Assembly (NCBI GenBank): GCA_003212795.1
Contig: QCOV01000001.1
Location: forward strand, 463,321 to 527,320
Direction of reading: 5' to 3'
From: OCS116 cluster bacterium AG-435-F03
GTDB lineage: Bacteria; Pseudomonadota; Alphaproteobacteria; MED-G09
Length of the DNA stretch: 64,000 nt
Each line of letters begins with the position of its first letter. The first letter of the stretch is position 1. The translations under genes were made by a program, and so were the position numbers. Below the pieces are notes generated by a model. The model was given only the letters and a program-made list of their open reading frames with translations, did no database searches and was not told the origin of the DNA. Shown here piece by piece: positions 36,040-43,453 of this stretch.

Positions 36040-36573
36040 ATGGAGAAAAATGAAATTATGACAGATGAAAATCAACTATCTTCAGAAGAAATTAAAAAAC
36101 TGAGAAACCTTATTGATACAGAAGAAATTAAAAAACTAAGGCTCAAATACTCATATCATATGGATGCAAGAGAACTAGATGATTTAATGGATGTTTTTGC
36201 AGATGGAGCAGTATGTGGGTATGGACCATATGGTGATTGGGAAGGTAAAGAAACCATATACAATAACTATAAGGAAACCTTTAAAGATACAATTAATACA
36301 CCTTTTGTGAGTATGCATGTAAACACAAATCATTTAGTTGAAATCACTGGTCCAGATACAGCAAAAGGTAGGGTATATCTTTTGGATGTTATAACTAAAA
36401 ATATGGATGGATCAGATATTGAAGAGGGTAAGAGTAATTTTTTATGGTTTGCTTTATATGATGAGGAATATATTAAGATTGATGGCGAATGGAAGGTCAA
36501 GAGAATGGATTTACACTTTTTCTGGCCTGAAAGACATATTGCCGATGACTTTTCGACTAAGTTTGTATTATAA
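36040..36573 (+). CDS. SnoaL/NTF2-like protein with duplicated N-terminal motif
   Basis: 177 residues. The SnoaL_4 fold starts near residue 28 (EEIKKLRLKYSYHMDARELDDLMDVF) and ends with GEWKVKRMDLHFFWP, a pattern shared with ring-hydroxylating dioxygenase beta-like and cyclase proteins. The sequence EEIKKLR occurs twice, 12 residues apart, from a 19-base direct repeat (36083-36101 and 36119-36137). The ATG at 36058 would drop six residues and may be the true start. Reaction unknown. Confidence 0.75.
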   Translation: MEKNEIMTDENQLSSEEIKKLRNLIDTEEIKKLRLKYSYHMDARELDDLMDVFADGAVCGYGPYGDWEGKETIYNNYKETFKDTINTPFVSMHVNTNHLVEITGPDTAKGRVYLLDVITKNMDGSDIEEGKSNFLWFALYDEEYIKIDGEWKVKRMDLHFFWPERHIADDFSTKFVL

Positions 36574-36577
36574 AAAG

Positions 36578-37147
36578 ATGAGTAAAGTACTTAATAAGAC
36601 AGCGTTTTTATTTTTGGTCATTTTTTCATTTCAACCAAATGCTTATTCTTTTGTGACAGTATTGGGAAAAGGCGATGCATCATTATGCTATCAATCAGCA
36701 AAAACAGGTACAGGTGGCATAAGTGCTATTAACACATGTCTTTCAGCTATAAATGATATTGCTTTAACTCAGAAAGATTTATATGCCACATATGTTAATT
36801 TAGGGATAATTTATAATAACTCTAAAAAACCTGATAATGCTATTGAGTTCTTAAACAAAGGTCTTGAATTTGACGAAACATTACCAGAGTCACTCTTAAG
36901 TCTAGGTAATAGCTTTTATTTGAAAAAAAATTATGAAAAAGCCATTGAATTGTATGACCAGTCATTAGACAAAGGTTTAAATGATATATCAGCAGTGTAT
37001 TTCAACAAAGGTCTCGTGTATGAAAGAATGAGTAATGTTGATTTAGCAGTTGAATTCTATAAAAAAGCTGTTGAACTAAAGCCCCAATATTATGATTATT
37101 TTGAAAAAAGAGCACGACTTCAAAGATCTGGCGAGTGGACAAATTAA
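36578..37147 (+). CDS. Exported TPR-repeat protein
   Basis: 189 residues. The ATG at 36578 starts a signal peptide (TAFLFLVIFSFQPNAYS). The mature part has three to four tetratricopeptide repeats, for example LYATYVNLGIIYNNSKKPDNAIEFLNKGLEF, SLLSLGNSFYLKKNYEKAIELYDQSL and AVYFNKGLVYERMSNVDLAVEFYKKAVEL. TPRs mediate protein contacts; a periplasmic scaffold role is inferred. A longer frame from 36407 is rejected since it lies inside the previous gene. Confidence 0.85.
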   Translation: MSKVLNKTAFLFLVIFSFQPNAYSFVTVLGKGDASLCYQSAKTGTGGISAINTCLSAINDIALTQKDLYATYVNLGIIYNNSKKPDNAIEFLNKGLEFDETLPESLLSLGNSFYLKKNYEKAIELYDQSLDKGLNDISAVYFNKGLVYERMSNVDLAVEFYKKAVELKPQYYDYFEKRARLQRSGEWTN

Positions 37148-37151
37148 ATAA

Positions 37152-37268
37152 ATGATAAAGTTTTTATCAGGCGTTTTGTTTGGAGTAATTATGTCTATTT
37201 ATTTTCAAGAAGACATAACGAATCTAATAAATAATTTAGACAAAATTCTTAATTATCTCATTAGTTAA
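37152..37268 (+). CDS. 38-residue membrane peptide
   Basis: Starts MIKFLSGVLFGVIMSIYF, a short hydrophobic helix with small residues, then a polar tail with two heptad-like turns (NLINNLDKILNYLI). It begins four bases after the TPR stop. Family unknown; no ribosome site is evident. Confidence 0.35.
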   Translation: MIKFLSGVLFGVIMSIYFQEDITNLINNLDKILNYLIS

Positions 37269-37272
37269 CTAA

Positions 37273-38016
37273 CTAAAACTCATAACCAATTTTAAATCCA
37301 TATTTTGAATTCTTTTTATCCGTTCCAATTGGGGGAGATGAGTCATGTATGTATTCATAATTAATATTAATAAAAAAATTATCTGTAGCTTTTACTCTTA
37401 GACCTAATCTTAGTAGTGATCTTATTTCAGAGAAATCCTCTACATCTGGTTGAAAATATATCAAAGTATTAAATGATGTATTATCTGAGATATTAAATAA
37501 ATAGTTTAAGTATGTATTTATTCTTACTGTATCTCTCTCATCAAGATTAATCCTTTTTTCATTTTCATCAAATACACCAATTCCTAGTCTTAAATTTTTT
37601 AATGGACTAAATCTTAACCCTATTCCAATAAGATTTCTTTCTTCAATTTTTTCTAAAGGCTTTTCATTCGATTGAATAAAAAATTCTGCTGCTATGAGTG
37701 ATGATATTTTTCTCGCAAATCTAAGGTGCAAAAATGTATTATCTTCATTTATTCTGTCATCTTTCTCTCTTCTAGAATAATTAAATATTAAAAACCTATT
37801 CCAAACCTCATTATTAAAATCAAACCTTGTTCCTATTGAATAATTAGTTCTATCAACTGTTCCGCTTGAACCGTTAAAACCAAGATTAAGTGATATTTTA
37901 GTTCCGACTAAATCTTCTTTACGAGAAGTCTCTATATCAACAATTTGACTCACAAGGGTAGTGTTAAAAATAATAAAAGAGATAAAGGTTAAAATTTTTG
38001 TATTATAAAAACTCAT
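37273..38016 (-). CDS. DUF481-type outer-membrane beta-barrel protein
   Basis: 247 residues. An N-terminal signal peptide (ILTFISFIIFNTTLVSQ) is followed by alternating polar/hydrophobic strands such as TKISLNLGFNGSSG, RFLIFNYSRRE and LRLGIGVFDENEK. It ends in YGFKIGYEF, with a terminal aromatic Phe typical of barrel insertion by the Bam complex. It overlaps the upstream channel gene by four bases, so the two are co-expressed. Function not assigned. Confidence 0.7.
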   Translation of the reverse strand: MSFYNTKILTFISFIIFNTTLVSQIVDIETSRKEDLVGTKISLNLGFNGSSGTVDRTNYSIGTRFDFNNEVWNRFLIFNYSRREKDDRINEDNTFLHLRFARKISSLIAAEFFIQSNEKPLEKIEERNLIGIGLRFSPLKNLRLGIGVFDENEKRINLDERDTVRINTYLNYLFNISDNTSFNTLIYFQPDVEDFSEIRSLLRLGLRVKATDNFFININYEYIHDSSPPIGTDKKNSKYGFKIGYEF

Positions 38017-38996
38017 TTTGCATTTTCTTTGATATGAATATCTCTTTGAGGAAAAGGAATTTCAATATTATTTTCTTTAAATTTATTCCATATATCAAAC
38101 ATAACCTCACTTTGTGGTCCAAATCTTCCTTCATCAACATCACCAATCCAAAAATGAAGTAAGAAGTTAACAGAGCTATCAGCAAATTCTCTCAAAAAAC
38201 AATTTGGTTGAGGATCTTTAAGTGTTCTTGGGTGCTCTAAGGCAGCTTCTAATATTAGTTTTTTTACTAAATCGAGATCAGAAGAGTATGCAACACCAAT
38301 GGTTATTTCTATTCTTGAATCAGTGTCTGAATGCGTATAGTTTATAACTTTACTTGTAATAAGATCTTCATTTGGGACCATAACTTCCTTACCATCAAAA
38401 GTTCTTATTCTTGAATTTCTTTGTCCAGTATTTTTAAGAGTACCTAAAGTCCCATCATTTAATTGGATGATATCTTCATTTTCTATTGTGCTATCAAAAA
38501 GAAGAATGATGCCACTGACATAATTAGATATAATTTTTTGTAATCCAAATCCAATACCTACTACTAAAGCAGAAGTTAGAAATGCCAAACTTGATAAATC
38601 TACACCAAGTATATTTAATCCAATTATAATAAATAAAATAAACAAAACTATTTTAGATATTAGGGATATCCTATTAATTGTATTTGAATTGAATATTGAA
38701 GAATTTAATTTTGATAATTTGTTTATTCCCTTATCAGCCAAATCAATAACAAAACCAGTTATTGAAAAGAACGCAGTCGAGAGCAGAATAAATCTTATAC
38801 CATCATAAACAGAATAATTATCTTCATTTATAGAAATTGATAGTGTTTCAGAGTCTAAGATGTTTTTGACTGGTTGAAGAAATGAGAGGTTATCTAATGA
38901 AAATAAAATTAATAATGAAAACACCAAAATAGATATAGCTAAAAATAATCTCGGTATAAAAATAGCTAGAGCTAATTTTTTAAAAAAAGTTTTCAT
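38013..38996 (-). CDS. MscS-family mechanosensitive channel
   Basis: 327 residues: four membrane segments (about 10-30, 64-86, 105-127, 131-155) and then the MscS core. The pore helix region reads GIGFGLQKIISNYVSGIILLFDSTIENEDII, followed by the beta domain NSRIRTFDGKEVMVPNEDLITSKVINYT. It releases solutes on osmotic downshock. It is longer at the N-terminus than E. coli MscS by one helix. Coupled to the outer-membrane protein gene by an ATGA overlap. Confidence 0.92.
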   Translation of the reverse strand: MKTFFKKLALAIFIPRLFLAISILVFSLLILFSLDNLSFLQPVKNILDSETLSISINEDNYSVYDGIRFILLSTAFFSITGFVIDLADKGINKLSKLNSSIFNSNTINRISLISKIVLFILFIIIGLNILGVDLSSLAFLTSALVVGIGFGLQKIISNYVSGIILLFDSTIENEDIIQLNDGTLGTLKNTGQRNSRIRTFDGKEVMVPNEDLITSKVINYTHSDTDSRIEITIGVAYSSDLDLVKKLILEAALEHPRTLKDPQPNCFLREFADSSVNFLLHFWIGDVDEGRFGPQSEVMFDIWNKFKENNIEIPFPQRDIHIKENAK

Positions 38997-39113
38997 TTAA
39001 ATTTAATTATCAGATTCGCGGTATTTATTTATTATTATTATTGTATTAGTGTTAAATAATGATCTCCTATTATTAGGTAGATTGAATGAATATTAACAAC
39101 TGGAGTAATTATT

Positions 39114-39467
39114 ATGGAAAATACTGATATTATCATTACAGCTACATTTGATGTTGATCCTAAGGAACTGGACGATTTAATGGCAAAATGTAAACCACTT
39201 ATAGATGGCGCTCTCGAAGAAGATGGCTGTCAGGATTACAGTTGGACTTTAGATCCATATGTGCCTGGACGTATCTGGGTAATGGAAAGATGGGAAAGTG
39301 AAGAATCGTTAAAAAAACACTTTGAAGATGAGTGGTATAAAAATATGGGTGCAACTTTAAATGAAGTAGGTCTTTTAAATGCTTTCTCAGCAAAATATAA
39401 GATTGTAAAACAGGAGCCTGTTTATGATGATTCAGGAACTCCAAGAGCTGATTTTTTTAGTGAATAG
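39114..39467 (+). CDS. Antibiotic biosynthesis monooxygenase-fold protein
   Basis: 117 residues with the dimeric ferredoxin-like ABM fold: IIITATFDVDPKELDDLMAKCKPLIDGALEEDGCQDYSWTLDP then RIWVMERWESEESLKKHFED. ABM proteins include cofactor-free quinone-forming monooxygenases and many of unknown role. A GGAG precedes the ATG. It is first of three close genes (ABM, SnoaL, VOC), a mix common in aromatic or polyketide chemistry; the link is inference. Confidence 0.8.
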   Translation: MENTDIIITATFDVDPKELDDLMAKCKPLIDGALEEDGCQDYSWTLDPYVPGRIWVMERWESEESLKKHFEDEWYKNMGATLNEVGLLNAFSAKYKIVKQEPVYDDSGTPRADFFSE

Positions 39468-39508
39468 AATAAGCAACATAACGAAAAATAAATTAAAGGA
39501 AACACGAT

Positions 39509-39967
39509 ATGAGTGATGAATATGCAATTAGACAATTAGTCGAAAAATACGCTGATGCTGTAAATAGAGTAGATAAAGAAGATTGGGCTTCTACTTGGTG
39601 TGAAGATTCAGAATGGGATTTGAGTAGTATGCCTGCTGTAACAGGGAAGGATGCAATTGTTGAGCTATGGGTTAATGCTATGGCAGGCTTTCCTTTTGTT
39701 GCACAGTTAATTCAAAATGGGACAACTGAAATTAATGGTGATACTGCTACTGGTAGGTGGTATATTGTTGAACACATACAAACTACAGAAAAAGACTCTG
39801 ATGGAAATCCTGTAGGTTTTTTTAATATAGGTGTTTATCAAGATAAATATATTAAAGAAAATGGTAAATGGCTTTTTCAATTAAGAAAATATGCTGTTCT
39901 TTATAATGATAATGGCACAGGAAATATGACTGGAACGGCTAATCCTTATCCTGAGTTAATAACATAA
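39509..39967 (+). CDS. SnoaL/NTF2-like protein
   Basis: 152 residues. SnoaL_4 pattern: YAIRQLVEKYADAVNRVDKEDWASTWCEDSEWDLS, VTGKDAIVELWVNAM, then FNIGVYQDKYIKENGKWLFQLRKY. AAAGGAAAC stands before the ATG. The VOC gene begins five bases after the stop, making an ABM-SnoaL-VOC set. No catalytic residues can be assigned from the fold alone. Confidence 0.78.
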   Translation: MSDEYAIRQLVEKYADAVNRVDKEDWASTWCEDSEWDLSSMPAVTGKDAIVELWVNAMAGFPFVAQLIQNGTTEINGDTATGRWYIVEHIQTTEKDSDGNPVGFFNIGVYQDKYIKENGKWLFQLRKYAVLYNDNGTGNMTGTANPYPELIT

Positions 39968-39971
39968 TATT

Positions 39972-40388
39972 GTGGCAAAACTAGGTTTTACAGGTATTGG
40001 TGTTTCTAATTTAAAAAAATCATCAGATTTTTACCAGAAGATTTTGGATCTAGAAGAAAAAGGTACATATGAAAATGTTGAAGTTGATCTTCAAGATGGC
40101 ACTAGCTTTTGTATAGATGAAATTGTCCTGGGTGAGAGGGGTTCTGAAGAAAACCTTCTTATTTTAATGAATTGGCCTAATGAAGAAAGATTATATGATG
40201 GTCATAATGTCAAAGTAGTTTTTGCTGTTGATGATGCTAATTTAACAATGGATCAAATTCGAAATAATGGCGGAATTGTTGATCGCGAAGCTTTACCTCA
40301 TTACACAATAGAAGGAGGCTTAGTGGGAATGGCTCGAGATTTTGATAATAATGTTATTGAGATTGTTCAATGGCCAAAAGAAAACTAA
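39972..40388 (+). CDS. VOC-superfamily (glyoxalase-like) protein
   Basis: 138 residues beginning LGFTGIGVSNLKKSSDFYQKILDL and ending ARDFDNNVIEIVQWP, the two beta-alpha-beta-beta-beta halves of a vicinal oxygen chelate domain. The start is GTG at 39972; no internal ATG would keep the first strand. VOC members include glyoxalases, extradiol dioxygenases and epimerases. Stop codons overlap with the convergent acyltransferase gene. Confidence 0.82.
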   Translation: MAKLGFTGIGVSNLKKSSDFYQKILDLEEKGTYENVEVDLQDGTSFCIDEIVLGERGSEENLLILMNWPNEERLYDGHNVKVVFAVDDANLTMDQIRNNGGIVDREALPHYTIEGGLVGMARDFDNNVIEIVQWPKEN

Positions 40389-41251
40389 AACTCAGGAAAA
40401 TCCTTTCCAAAAGGAATATCAAAGTTATCTAATGAAGGATTCAAATTATATGTTATGTTTCTAAGATAATTTGATAACTCATCATTTGTCATAGATTCAT
40501 CTAAGGAATCAAATTTTATTGGATCGCCAATTTTTAATGGAACTGATGAGTTTATTCGTCTTCTTACTTCGTGAAAGAGTAATGCAGATCTTAATGTTTG
40601 ACTAATATGGCTTGCAACATGAAATAAACGACTGTTTTGACCATAAAAATATATTGGTAGAATAGTAGCTTTACTTCTCTTAATTAATCTAGCTGTAAAG
40701 TTTCTCCATTTTGGGTCATATGCTTCTTTAGTAAATACAGTATTAGTTGTAGAAACAGTCCCACCTGGAAAAATTACTACAGCACCACCATCATTAAGAA
40801 AGTTTCTAGCAGTTTTTCTTGTTTCTATATTTGTGTTTAGCGCTTCTTTAGTTCCAGAAAAATCAATCGGCAAGAGATAACCCTTTGTTTCAGGTGCTCT
40901 TAATAATAGGGCATGGGTTAAAACCTTAAATTCTTTTCTTATTTTCTTAGATAACCAACAAATAACTAGGCCATCAAGTACACCAAAAGGGTGATTAGCT
41001 ACAATAACTAAAGGGCCATCTTTTGGTATTTTGGAAATTTTTTCTTCATCATACTTCACATTTAATTCTAGTATATCAATACATCCATCCCAGAAGTCTT
41101 CCCAATTTTCCGGTTGATTTTGATAATTTCTATAGAGGTTATACAGTTTAGGTTGACCAGAAAAAAACTCAATAGATCGTATGAAGGCTTTTCTTGGAAA
41201 AGAATCTTCTGGATTCGCATAACTAAAATATTTTGTGTCTAAATATTCCAT
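40385..41251 (-). CDS. Lysophospholipid acyltransferase-family protein
   Basis: 288 residues of the PlsC-like acyltransferase superfamily. The motif is VANHPFGVLDGLVICWLSKK, with five residues between His and Asp instead of the usual four, as in the hemolysin-like subgroup. The later motif VVIFPGGTVSTTN corresponds to FPEGTxS. A C-terminal stretch carries KIGDPIKF. It likely acylates a lipid; the acceptor is unknown. It lies three bases after the rhomboid gene on the same strand. Confidence 0.85.
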   Translation of the reverse strand: MEYLDTKYFSYANPEDSFPRKAFIRSIEFFSGQPKLYNLYRNYQNQPENWEDFWDGCIDILELNVKYDEEKISKIPKDGPLVIVANHPFGVLDGLVICWLSKKIRKEFKVLTHALLLRAPETKGYLLPIDFSGTKEALNTNIETRKTARNFLNDGGAVVIFPGGTVSTTNTVFTKEAYDPKWRNFTARLIKRSKATILPIYFYGQNSRLFHVASHISQTLRSALLFHEVRRRINSSVPLKIGDPIKFDSLDESMTNDELSNYLRNITYNLNPSLDNFDIPFGKDFPEF

Positions 41252-41254
41252 TTA

Positions 41255-42007
41255 TTAATCTTTTTCTTTTACTTTACCAATAGTGGGCATATGTCTCAAA
41301 TAATCTCTTTCACCAATTTTTATTAAAGTATATTTAGTATTTGAAGCTGGAGCAAATAGAGGTTTATCTCTTTTCTTTAATATTGGGGCAAGTATCATTC
41401 CAGCTATAAATCCCCCAATATGAGCGGAATAGGCCACCCCTGATTGACCTTGGTCTATAACATTAATTAATTGAAGCCCCATCCAAATCCCAAGAACAAT
41501 AAAAGCAGGCACGGTAATTAGTCTAACAATAAAAACTATCCACATAAATACCCAAATTTTTGCTCTTGGGTACATGATTAAATATGCTCCTAATACGCCT
41601 GCAATTGCTCCACTAGCACCAATCATTGGAACGGGACTATTTGGATCATAGAGAATTTGAGCAAAAACAGCTGCAAAACCACATAACAAGTAAAATATTA
41701 TGAATCTAATTTTTCCAAAACTATCTTCAATATTATCTCCAAATATCCATAAATAGACCATGTTACCTATGAGATGTGATAAATTACCATGTACAAACAT
41801 TGAACTTATTATTGTAAACCATTGATTATTAATGTTATTTATTAATTTGACTGGTGTTATTCCGAATGATCTTACAAAATTATTAAAATCTATTTGATTC
41901 AGACCCATTTGATAGAAAAATATTAAAGAACATAGGGTTATTAGAAACCAGGATATATAAGGCCTCATTGAGGTTGGGTTATCATCTCTGAATGGAAAAA
42001 AGAACAT
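41255..42007 (-). CDS. Rhomboid-family intramembrane serine protease
   Basis: 250 residues with six membrane helices. Active-site serine is in MIGASGAIAGVLGAYL and the paired His in YSAHIGGFIAGM; the helix-2 motif HGNLSHLIGNMVYLWIFG is also present. Both catalytic residues being present argues for an active protease, not an iRhom. The soluble tail after residue 212 is short and basic. It is divergent from glmU across 108 bases. Confidence 0.93.
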   Translation of the reverse strand: MFFFPFRDDNPTSMRPYISWFLITLCSLIFFYQMGLNQIDFNNFVRSFGITPVKLINNINNQWFTIISSMFVHGNLSHLIGNMVYLWIFGDNIEDSFGKIRFIIFYLLCGFAAVFAQILYDPNSPVPMIGASGAIAGVLGAYLIMYPRAKIWVFMWIVFIVRLITVPAFIVLGIWMGLQLINVIDQGQSGVAYSAHIGGFIAGMILAPILKKRDKPLFAPASNTKYTLIKIGERDYLRHMPTIGKVKEKD

Positions 42008-42115
42008 TTAATAAATACCTATCTATCCTTATTTTTAGTTACATAGAGATACAAGAGTTGATTTCAAATATACAGCAAAATCAGTCATTTTATCCAATCA
42101 TTAATAACTTTAACT

Positions 42116-43444
42116 ATGACAAAAAAAATAACATCAATAGTTCTTGCGGCCGGAAAAGGCACAAGAATGAATTCAAGCTTACCTAAACCATTACATTCTG
42201 TAGCAGGAAAGCCAATTTTGTCTCACATAATAGAAAACATAAATGCAGCTAGTATTAATGATATTATAGTTGTTATTAACAACGAAAGTGATGATTTAAA
42301 AAATTATCTTAATAAAAATCATCCTAATGTAAGAACTTGCGTTCAAGAAAACCAAAATGGAACTGGTGATGCAGTTAAATCTGTATTCGATAATTATGAT
42401 TTATCCGAAAGTGATGGGATAGTGGTTATTTTTGGTGATACTCCTTTATTGAAACTAGAAACAATTCAGAAGTTATCAGAATCATCTTTAAAAAGTGATT
42501 TAACTATTATGGCTTTTGAAGCTGCTAACCCTAAAGGTTATGGAAGAATTATCTTAAAGGACAACAAGCTTCATTCAATCGTTGAAGAAATTAACACCAC
42601 TGAAAAAAATAAGAATATTAAACTCTGTAATGGTGGGGTTATGGCCTTTAAAAATAATGATCTAGGAAAACTTTTGGGATTACTCAAAAACGATAATCCT
42701 AAAAAAGAATTTATTTTATCTGATATGGTTGAAGTTATTAATAATCAAGGCGGTACATCTGAATTTATACAATGTGAAGAACTTGAAATTTTTGGTATTG
42801 ATACAAAAATTGGTTTAGCGAAAGCTGAAAAAGAATTTCAAAATAGATTAAGGATGAAATTTATGTCCGAAGGCGTGACTTTACTCGATCCTGAGTCTGT
42901 TTTTTTTCAATCTGATACTGTTATTGAGGAAAATGTTGTAATTCAAAATAATGTTTTTTTTGGAAAAAATGTTCATTTAAAAAGTGGGGTTACCATAAGA
43001 TCATTTTCATATGTTGAAGAGGCAATCATTCATGAAAATGCCACAATTGGACCATTTTCTCGTCTTAGAGGAAATGTAAGTATTGGTATGGATTGTAAAA
43101 TAGGAAATTTCGTTGAGGTAAAAAACTCCACTTTAGATAAGGATGTTAAGGCTAGTCATCTCTCTTATCTGGGTGATAGCGAAATCGAAGAAAATTCTAA
43201 TATTGGGGCAGGAACAATTACTTGTAATTATGATGGTGTAAATAAAAATAAAACCCATATTGGGAAAAATACTTTTATTGGATCAAACACATCGCTTGTT
43301 GCGCCTGTTGATATTGGAGATAATGCTCATATTGGTGCAGGTTCAGTGATTACAAAAAATGTTGAAAAAGAAAGTTTAGTTTTAACAAGAGCACCTTTGA
43401 AGACTGTTTCAAATTGGGCAAAGAAATTTTTGGGCAATAACTAG
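42116..43444 (+). CDS. glmU: Bifunctional N-acetylglucosamine-1-phosphate uridyltransferase GlmU
   Basis: Acetylates glucosamine-1-phosphate and transfers UMP to give UDP-GlcNAc for peptidoglycan and lipopolysaccharide. The N-terminal pyrophosphorylase shows LAAGKGTRMNSSLPKPLH. The C-terminal half is a left-handed beta helix with GAGTITCNYDGVNKNKTHIG. 442 residues. No ribosome site is visible in front of the ATG, which follows AACTTTAACT. glmS follows after 9 bases, so the whole route from fructose-6-phosphate is adjacent apart from GlmM. Confidence 0.96.
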   Translation: MTKKITSIVLAAGKGTRMNSSLPKPLHSVAGKPILSHIIENINAASINDIIVVINNESDDLKNYLNKNHPNVRTCVQENQNGTGDAVKSVFDNYDLSESDGIVVIFGDTPLLKLETIQKLSESSLKSDLTIMAFEAANPKGYGRIILKDNKLHSIVEEINTTEKNKNIKLCNGGVMAFKNNDLGKLLGLLKNDNPKKEFILSDMVEVINNQGGTSEFIQCEELEIFGIDTKIGLAKAEKEFQNRLRMKFMSEGVTLLDPESVFFQSDTVIEENVVIQNNVFFGKNVHLKSGVTIRSFSYVEEAIIHENATIGPFSRLRGNVSIGMDCKIGNFVEVKNSTLDKDVKASHLSYLGDSEIEENSNIGAGTITCNYDGVNKNKTHIGKNTFIGSNTSLVAPVDIGDNAHIGAGSVITKNVEKESLVLTRAPLKTVSNWAKKFLGNN

Positions 43445-43453
43445 GAGATTGTT

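Noticed and set aside
36407-36577. N-terminal extension of the TPR protein
   Set aside because: It lies inside the SnoaL-like gene in another frame and would bury the signal peptide that starts at 36578.
30445-42007. Integrated element using tRNA-Lys as attachment site
   Set aside because: No integrase, and I found no downstream copy of the tRNA 3-prime end. Reported only as an accessory-looking block.
41992-42186. 64-residue frame between the rhomboid and glmU genes
   Set aside because: It runs into glmU in another frame and has no family features; a shadow of the AT-rich gap.
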